Positions 56,396-64,000 of a stretch of DNA of 64,000 nt are shown one piece after another. The position numbers were made by a program, and so were the translations under genes. The notes under the pieces were generated by a model. That model was not told where the DNA came from. It searched no databases and saw only the letters and a program-made list of their open reading frames with translations. Each line of letters starts with the position of its first letter. Within the stretch, counting starts at the first letter, position 1. Source of the stretch: Isoetes taiwanensis (lineage: Eukaryota; Streptophyta; Lycopodiopsida; Isoetales; Isoetaceae); the NCBI GenBank assembly GCA_021234155.1, contig JAJEKV010000025.1, positions 15,716,036 through 15,780,035 on the forward strand, written 5' to 3'.

Positions 56396-57499
56396 TCCCA
56401 AAATGTTGTTTGGGTGTGGTATTACATATGATTGTGCATGGTTTAAGGGTGTATTCGTATGCCAAAATAGTATTATGCTGATGTCAGTAAATGGGGTGTG
56501 GGTTTTATAAGGTGTGGCATTTTTTTCCCTTTCTGTATTAGGAAAGTAGGATTCGTGTCGAATTTGGGCGTTAGGGCAGGGCATGGCGGAGTTCTTCCGT
56601 GGGCGGCTGCTGGCCATGGCGGAGTTATTGTGGCAGGGTCCAGAGGCAACCGGCGTCTTCAAATCGATTCTGGCAGCAGTAAATATGGAGTTAATCTGGG
56701 AGGGTTTAGAGCAGAGAGGGCACAGATGCAGAATCCGACATCCTTCCTTCTGCCATAGACAAAAGCATGTTCGATTTCTTTGAAAACCTTTCGAGGCGGG
56801 TTTTTAATCCTAGTAGTAATGATTGTACTAGCCCATTGTATGGGTCCCATGACCTATTGGTCTTCGTCGACGTTAAAAAAACTATTCTATTCTATTCTAT
56901 TCTTCTGCCATAGCCAAAAGCAAGAAATATGATTTCGTTTTGTCTTGTAAGCCCTCTTTCTTCTTGTGCTTGTGTTTCGCTTCAACAGGTGTTGTCTGGT
57001 TTGGCAGTGGTGGTGTTTGATTTTGAGGTTTTCCGGAACTGCCTTTTGGGCAGGGGGTTCAAATCCCCATGCTTTCTCCTATGCTGCAGCAGCGCATGCT
57101 AAATTTCAACTCCCCGTGCTTCATTATGTTGTTTGTTTGTTTCTTCTTGTTGGCAGAATGGCAGTGGATGCATAGGAGCTCATTCTTCAAGAAAGAATGG
57201 AGGTCCTCAGAACATGTGCGCAGTTGGTCTGCAGTTCGTGAAGAGAATGAGGTTCGGCCATGCATTTAGACTTGCTTCATAGCGGATATGGTCGTTTAAC
57301 TGTATGGTTGCAAAACAGCTTGAGTTGTTTGTTACTTGTGAGTATGTACGCACTTGACTTCAATCGAATACATCCTCATCCACCTTAGGGTGACGTGGAA
57401 TGGGGTTTTGACCCCATCTTGACTTTAGATTGAGGGCTCGTTTAGGACAGTATATCATTGGGAATATGCCCTTTTTCGATGGTCGATTAGCGATTATAG
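56396..57499 (+). other. About 1.1-kb insert in the right arm, contains a short ORF
   Basis: It includes a 66-codon plus-strand frame at 56583 (MAEFFRGRLLAMAELLWQGP...) that ends shortly after the SINE-like insertion point. GC content is higher than in its surroundings. No family is recognised. A 135-bp retroposon lies inside it (56768-56902). Confidence 0.4.
56748..56922 (+). mobile_element. 135-bp SINE-like retroposon with 20-bp TSD
   Basis: TTCTGCCATAGACAAAAGCA (56748-56767) recurs with one change at 56903-56922. Between them are 135 bp ending in a run of A and (CTATT)n. The long TSD and a short microsatellite tail indicate LINE-mediated insertion. The body contains CCCATTGTATGGGTCCCATG, a small palindrome. 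Confidence 0.75.
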
Positions 57500-58267
57500 A
57501 GGATTAGCGATTATAGATAAAACTTGAGAGATTGTGATGGTGCATATCCTTCAATTCGGATCCGCAACACATTAGTTTGTATAGTGGGTACCAAGAAACA
57601 ATAATTTATTGCAAACCGGTGCAAGAATCCGAACTGCTCATACATTTCTCATAAAAGTTGTATTAAAAAAAAGCTCATCTTACATGACATTAATATTTTG
57701 AGTATGGGTTCAAAAACCTCTACCATTGTAAACACCACTAATAGACTAGTTTAAATAATCCAGAAAATGGTTTAGACGCTATAAAGTCCAAGAGAACGAT
57801 ATTCCATAGTTCCAAGGAAATAGGTGTTGCAATTTTATTATGTGTCCATGAGCTAGAACTTGTTGAAACCTAGACCATCCTAAATTAAAACCTGAAACAA
57901 TAACAAGCCAAATTATAAAGCCTTCATCCATCCTTGCCATCCCCCATGCCCGAGCTTTTATTTGGGCTCCAAGTTTTGGGTAATCTATAAACAGACCATT
58001 GGGGTACTGGATTTTACTATCAATTTCAAGTTTTTTAAATAATTGACTGACTTGATTAGGACCATTTTTGATGTTGATTTGGAATTAATGCTGTGGTCTA
58101 AAATGAGAATTAACTACATACTGCTGTGCATATCTTTATCATAGATTTACGAGAAGCCCCATTTAAAGTAGATGTCACAAATCTAATGGTAATGATGCTG
58201 ATATATAATGTTAAGCATGTTGCATTTTAAAGAAGGAGAAAAGGAACGGGAAGCGGAGGAAGAAAGG

Positions 58268-59535
58268 ATGGCAGAAAAAATGGTAGCACATTTTACAGCC
58301 AGCGTTAGATCCAGGCCTTGCTTGGTAAGAACAAAAATGTTCAAGTTTTAGGTCTGGTGCTTAGATTCATTAACTTATATAACACTTATGCAGAAACTCT
58401 TCGAAATCGTGAAAAAGATTTGCACGGTGGCCCCTGTTAATCCAAGGGCCAAACGGAGCAGATCATTATGTTGAAGTTGTTAAAGTGGATAACAAGATAT
58501 ATCTTGAGATGGCTGGAGAAAGTTTGAGCAGGAGCATGGCATAGAAAGAGGAGACATTCTTTATGCTTGCTTTATAAATGTTCAGTGCTGTGGATTGAAG
58601 TAATCGAGAAAATGGTATGCAGTATATGGGATCTGCCCCAAATCTCAATCCCAATTTTCAGAAGAAGACGAACAAGAGGAAACCGATGGAATACCCAGAT
58701 ACAGAGATTCTTCTGGCAAAATGGCTGCGAATTTGAAACAAGAGAAGATATTTGAGGAAGCTGAAAAGGTAGAAGAAGCTGAAAAAGCCAACATCTGATC
58801 CTGAAAGTAGCATTCATAAGAAACTCAAGGAAAATAATAAAAGCTGCAAGGAAAAGGCTTAATGATCGATATCATATTCTGGAATTCACATCGTCAAAGC
58901 TTGAGGCCGGAAAATGTGTAGGTTTTTGTTCTAATCTATCTTTCTATATAAATTCATGCCGATTTTTAAGTATTAACTAATATTGCTGATTTGCTGCAGA
59001 CGCTTTCTCGGCGCTTTGCAGCCAATATTTCAGTAGAAAAAGGGGGCATTGAACCTTATGGTCCTCCCTGGTTCTGAGAAGAAACAGATCAGATGGTATT
59101 CTTATCCTAGATTTAAAAGTTTTGGTCGAGGATGGAGCGAGTTCTGCCTGTCCCATAAAATAGAAGAAGGCGATTTGGCATTATTGAAGTGGCAAACCAG
59201 AATACAATATACATTCGTATCTACCACTGTAACAATCGTTATTCATTAGCTGATTTCTGTAAACAGCTTGAAAGTGCTATAGTGGCATTCTCAAAACTCC
59301 TCATGAAAGTTTTGACATAGGGCAGAAAGAAGAAAACAAGGATCCATTTGCAACAGATGACGAACTCAGAGCTTTTAAACAATGTTGTCGACCTTAGCAC
59401 CATTACCTTCTTGGATATTCTGAAGCAGCTTCGAGAAATGTTTAAGATTGATCTGACAGAGCTGAATATGAAGCGTCATGTGAAGAAATTAATACGAGAA
59501 GAAGTTCGCAAGCTTTTAGAAGAAAGGGGATGAAG
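58268..59535 (+). CDS. B3-domain protein B ending in a DEK_C-like domain
   Basis: Exon 1 (58268-58324) encodes MAEKMVAHFTASVRSRPCL, nearly the same as exon 1 of B3 protein A. Exon 2 from 58394 gives LLIQGPNGADHYVEVVKVDN, KIYLE and, after a one-base shift, GWRKFEQEHGIERGDILYAC. A basic linker ends YHILEFTSSKLEAGKC (about 58916). The exon at 59000 gives TLSRRFAANISVEKGGI and, after a shift, SFGRGWSEFCLSHKIEEGDL, a second B3. The last part, 59348-59535, reads NVVDLSTITFLDILKQLREM and IDLTELNMKRHVKKLIREEV before the end LLEERG, the pattern of a DEK C-terminal DNA-binding domain. Three small frame breaks suggest a pseudogene or sequence errors. Confidence 0.72.
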
Positions 59536-60101
59536 AAGATAAAAAATCAGATGACTAAAAGTACCTAATTTTGAATGTTTGATCTTGCTTTAGGAGTTCC
59601 CTTCCAATATCTGCTTGTTTTTGCTTGAAATTTCTTTCGAAGGAGCCAACATCAAGCTCCAGCGCTTACTGCATATAAGGAAAAAAAATTCTATAAATCA
59701 TTTGTCTTGGTAGATTTTGTTGCAGCCAAACTAGCGGTAATCAACTTGGTCATTCGACTGTCTTGAATGGGAGTTGCATGTCAATAATATTTGTTTTACA
59801 GCAAATATTATTGACTTGGCAATGATGTGGAGCTGTATATAATAACAGCTGAACATATTCAAAGACTATTGAATGCTTAGGGGATGCAATTAAGCCTCCC
59901 AGTAGAAATGCTATTTCTAGAAATCTAAAGTTAACGAACCATGCAACACATTTAAACTAGAGGTGCCCCATTATAAGGGCATGGCAAGGTAAGACATTAT
60001 TTTATCCCATCATTTTACCATAACCAATTATGGTATTTGGGTCACGATTTTTTGCTGTGGGTTAATTTCCTGCTGCCATGTGGCAGAGGATTCTATTGCA
60101 G

Positions 60102-60128
60102 AATGGTAGTTGAGTCTACCATTCCGCA
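60102..60128. repeat. Palindrome AATGGTAG...CTACCATT
   Basis: AATGGTAG, six bases, CTACCATT: an 8-bp perfect inverted repeat with GAATGG-type flanks. Confidence 0.6.
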
Positions 60129-60327
60129 TCTCCGGTTTCTAGCCGGTAGACAACTTCGTTTCTGCTCTGTTACCAAACCCCTGTTCCTTGCCGTAGCGTT
60201 CCGTGCCAGGCAGATCCTCCTGCGGTCATATCCTCTTTGTGCCCTCAATAGTTTGCATGGCTGTCGGAGAAGAGAAAGTAAAGAGAAGGCTTGTATGGTT
60301 TGCAACACGGAACACTGCAGGCATAAG

Positions 60328-60640
60328 CTTTAGAAAACAGAGCAAGCTTTACGGGAGCTTCTAAACCGGAGCTTTACTTGAGCTTTAAACCGGAGCTTCT
60401 AAACCCGAGCTTTAGAAAACAGAGCAAGCTTTACGGGGAGTTCTAAACCGAGGTTTACCTGAGCTTCTAAAAACCTGAGCTTCTGTAAACCTGAGCTTCA
60501 GACGCCATAGCTTCTAGATTCGAGCTTTTAAACCGAGCTTCAGACGCCATAGCTTCTAGACATGAGCTTTACCAAAGCCACAGGCGGCCATAGCTGGTAG
60601 ATCGAGCTTACCAAAGCTTCAAACGGCCACAGCTTCAGTG
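60328..60640. repeat. GAGCTTCTAAACC minisatellite
   Basis: GAGCTT(T/C)(T/A)AAACC and variants recur about 20 times with spacing of 12-25 bp. Higher-order units are also seen: AACAGAGCAAGCTTTACGGG twice, and CAGACGCCATAGCTTCTAGA twice. The repeat grades into CCATAGCT and AGCTTACC words at the end. Confidence 0.8.
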
Positions 60641-60792
60641 GCGACATCCTGCTTAGTGCCATCGCTGCTGACCTCAAAAATCTAGTTGCTGCATGATCTT
60701 GTTTTGACGCCATCGCTGCCGGAGCTTGAAATAGACTGGTTGCCAAAGAGGGAGAGAAAATCGCCCCCAAATATATATTCATGGCCCAGTTA

Positions 60793-60857
60793 TTCTGGCA
60801 TGTACGAGACCGCTCCGGCTAACGCCGGTCGCGGGACCCCACCGGTACATGCCAGAA
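60793..60857. repeat. Inverted repeat TTCTGGCATGTAC / GTACATGCCAGAA
   Basis: A perfect 13-bp stem encloses a GC-rich 39-base loop that itself contains CCGGCTAACGCCGG. Confidence 0.75.
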
Positions 60858-60879
60858 TGGCATCCCAAATACCGTGAAC

Positions 60880-63800
60880 CCATACATTATAGCACACCCT
60901 TTTAAAATAATGCCATTGTCAGCCAGCTAGATGTCATCTCACCACAAATCGCCTGAACATATGATGCCAATCTAAAATCCGTCCAAAACAAGCAACTTCT
61001 GATCTTCAAGCACTGCAAATCCTTCAAATCCGACCCCAATTTCAAATTTTCTTCAAAGGATACTTAGCAGGATTTCGGCTATTTTTGTTCTCTAGATTTG
61101 TCGACTCCAATCAAAAATTAGATTCAGAGCTACATAAGGATCCAAAGCAGAATGATGTCTCTTCATTCCTTGAATTTAAAGACCTAAACCAAATTAGAAA
61201 GACCCATGCATTAAAATTTTGCAGAATGCCTCGCTATTCCGAATCTACACAAAATACCCATTAAAAGCTCCCCTTTCTTGTCCAACCACTGCTCAAATCA
61301 TAGTAATCGATCAATTTGGGGACATTATCCCGACGTTTTGCCTTGATATGCTTTGACTTTATAATTCCAAAATTACAACCATTTAATTAATCGTAATCAC
61401 CACTTGCCGATTATCAGATTTTTCAGATTCATTTTAAGGTGGAATTTCACCTCCACCAAGATCCGGCCACGACATTATTTTTCACGATTTTCAACTCTAA
61501 TTTTCAACCCAGATTTTTACGATTTTCAACGTATTTTTACGTGATATTCAACTCCATTTTCACATACAATTCAACCTCGTATCACAAATTACATGAAAAC
61601 TTCTAGAATTCCCATAATTCCGTATCAAAAAGATCAATTCCAAAGTTCCAAAGTTTATAAAGTTTAAACACTGCAATTTTTAGATTCAGAGTTCGAATTT
61701 CCAAATGACCTTTCAATGTTTTTTTTCATAAATCGCAGATTACATTGAACAACTGATTTCAGACGATGCCAAAATTAAAAGTGCACCCCCGTAAAATTCC
61801 CCAATTATTCATAATCATGCGATGATATTTTCCTAGAGCTCGCACTATCAGACAAGCAATACCTACCTTTTATAAACTCATCATCGCGATTCCATCATTT
61901 TCAAACTGATCACAAGAACCTACTAGCAGAGTTGCATGTTAAAGCGTAATCCGGAAAGAATTGTAATTCGACCCTTCCATCAAGCAGCGTCTAACAACCC
62001 ATCAAGCATTGTGAACTCCGACTTAACCCGGACTAATCATCACCAATCCGACCAAAGAACCTCGACCACCAACTCACTGAAGAACCCGACAACAATTGGA
62101 CAAGAACTCCGCTCCTCGCAGATAACTTCCCGAATTATTCGAATATTTTCTTTACGCCACGGTAAATCTCGCATCGCCAGAATAACCCGAAGTTGATTCT
62201 TTTCGTGTGAATGTTATTGGACAAAAACAAGTGGAGCCCTCAAGCATTGGTAAGGTGTTTTGCAAATTTTATCCGGAAATTATAAAGCATAATATATTAG
62301 GAAACGGTAATATACAAAAAAAATACGTAAATATGAAGTGAGAGAAAAATACTGTAAAGAACATTTGCAAACAAACGTGCCATCTTGATTAATTGATTCA
62401 AACCAAATCCATGCATGCATCAATTCAAATCAAGTAATGATCGTGATTCACCAAAAACTCAAAGAATCGATATGTTAAATAAATAAAAACTATAATTAAA
62501 CATATTAAAACACTTTTCTATATGATTCGATTTTTGTGCTCCGAATACCAACTTCCGGGTAATTTGCAAAACAAAGATTTAGACACTAACGACATACGTG
62601 ACCGCTTTATTACAAATTTGGCGCCTTCAGCCCAATGATGCCGCCTTCATAACTTTCGTACCACTTGAGAGATTGTTCACGCCAACCGGGCGAATAAAGA
62701 TACCAAACCTCGTAAACAATTAACAAAATATTAGGGAAAAAAATCAAAACATAAGTTCTAAGTTAACACTTACATTTTCTAGGTTTCATAATCGGTTACT
62801 TGGAAGAAAAACAAATACCTTTGGCTTAATCCTCGCCTCCTTTGTAAATGACGACGATCGCTTGTAGGCTGTCACAATAAAATCGTCTATGTGTCCAAAT
62901 TGGCTTCCCGAAATGTTCTCATCAAATTTTGTGATATTTATCGGTGGTTTTACCGATTCTCCCATATTTTATTATCTCGCCACCATTATCAAAACCTAAT
63001 GTGATATCAAACATCTAACACAAAATTTTAACTTTTGCACCCCGACACCAAACTCTTGTCAAGATGTAATACGCCAACCGCTTATACAACCAATCAATGA
63101 GTGATTTGATGGTCAAGACCGCGAAAATATCTCGCTCGTAAAAGGTTATGGCAGAGCTTTATTCCTTGGTCGATTGCACCCTTCTTGGTTTTGTTTTTCT
63201 TTATAGCATGATGAAAGCCCCACGGCTCGGCTAAAGATAGGATCCCTCTTATATCAAATGGATACCAATGCATCCCTCGCTTCCGCTCTCAACTCTCTCC
63301 CCTCTCCCTCTCGACTATCCTACCTATACCTCAAACAAGCAACTTAACCTAACAAAATATAGAACATTAAAATATGCTACGCGTAAAATGAAAATTAAAA
63401 AAAGTGAGACACTTACGATGCAGGTGGATATAATTTCCCATTCTTCTTTTTCTTACCTACAAAAAACAATATTATGTTAGAATCTAAATTTAAAAGAATT
63501 TAGGAAATCACAATGTAATAATAAGGCATGTAAAATTACTCAAGCATAAACGTGTGTTAAAAGCTCGCTCACCTCTCATAAGGAAGTTTTTCAACCGCAC
63601 ACCAACATCAAAATTAAACGCTTTTCTCCACTCTGGCCAAATCTACCTCTTGCCCACTTGTTAGCACTTTGAAAGCGCCTCGACCACCGCCAAAGCATCT
63701 CGCAAGGAGATCTTCATCCGTAGGGAATCCAATCATCCTTTGAGCTTCTCATCTTCGCATCCATCACCAAGTTCATCCGTAATTTCGACGTTTGAATATC

Positions 63801-64000
63801 CATGGATCATGAAACTTATACTGTAACTCATTGCCCCTAAGCTCTACCACACAAATTAAAAGACTGCTTTGCTAAGCACGAGTAGTAGAAAAACAAGAAT
63901 CAAATTCTAAAATTCCAAACCATATTCAATATCTTTAGAGTGTCGCTACACTGCATGCGTGATCTTCAAAGTAATACGTAACTGAACGAAGTACTGAAAA
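60880..64000. other. No gene recognised
   Basis: AT-rich DNA with only short frames. One at 61936-62196 (86 codons, rich in Ser/Thr/Asn/Arg) and one at 63268-63480 have no domain or splice context. Confidence 0.45.

Larger units (their letters stand above)
56092..57835 (-). repeat. Right arm of the inverted repeat, interrupted
   Basis: 56092-56395 and about 57500-57835 together correspond, reversed, to 50215-50878. The break falls between the words for GGCAAT (56390) and the TATAGATAAAAC segment (57515), so about 1.1 kb was inserted in this arm or lost from the other. Confidence 0.75.
60030..60874. mobile_element. Candidate small TIR element (GGTATTTGGG ends)
   Basis: GGTATTTGGG at about 60030 and CCCAAATACC at about 60865 are a perfect 10-bp inverted pair about 840 bp apart, enclosing the minisatellite and two further palindromes. 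No target-site duplication was found, so this may be chance. Confidence 0.3.

Overview
The window is nuclear DNA of a land plant. It has spliced plant genes with GT-AG introns (a CPR5-like membrane protein and two B3-domain proteins) set in dense, nested and partly decayed transposable elements (MULE, CACTA, Ty3/gypsy, LINE, MITEs). A repeat-rich genome such as a gymnosperm or fern fits best. That is an inference from element types; no sequence here fixes the species.

Layout. 1-1500: a GTGATTCC minisatellite and sequence without genes. 1561-4845 (-): a six-exon CPR5-like gene, all GT-AG and in phase. 5766-6357 (-): remains of a tyrosine-recombinase-like gene, cut by a CACTA terminus at 6358. 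The CACTA tract (to about 8.3 kb) carries subterminal TGTCA/TGACA repeats, three phase-compatible exons and a retroposed sequence with a 16-bp target-site duplication. 10041-12968: a MULE with about 90-bp terminal inverted repeats and a frameshifted transposase gene. 13.9-14.3 kb: a LINE fragment.

14334-43729 is one giant nested Ty3/gypsy element on the minus strand. Two 1.5-kb LTRs lie 28 kb apart; a primer-binding site abuts the right LTR and a polypurine tract abuts the left one. Its pol gene is split by an 11.3-kb TIR element (23752-35054, 4-bp TSD), and a LINE that itself hosts a MITE (19148-19468) sits before the polypurine tract. Without these two insertions the element would be about 13.5 kb.

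The most notable feature lies at 39.3-42.0 kb, just inside the 5' LTR. A decayed minus-strand ORF (41503-40255) ends in a complete histone H3 fold whose residues look more like the centromeric variant CENH3 than canonical H3. It and a second small ORF (39526-39374) are each preceded by the same cassette: two 67-bp foldback hairpins, then a TATA box (CTATAAATAG) about 110 bp before the ATG. So a retrotransposon appears to carry its own promoter cassettes and a CENH3-like histone.

43.7-64 kb: a fragment of an unidentified TE protein (44.4-44.9 kb), a GGT-rich simple repeat (47.5-47.9 kb), an interrupted inverted repeat (50.2-50.9 and 56.1-57.8 kb), two head-to-head paralogous B3 genes (53852-52286 minus; 58268-59535 plus, the latter ending in a DEK_C-like domain), a TTA-flanked Harbinger-like MITE (55001-55555), a 135-bp SINE-like insertion and a GAGCTT minisatellite (60.3-60.6 kb). 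From 61 kb to the end I recognise nothing coding.

Most TE and B3 reading frames carry small indels, while the CPR5-like gene does not. The frameshifts may be real decay or, in part, assembly error.
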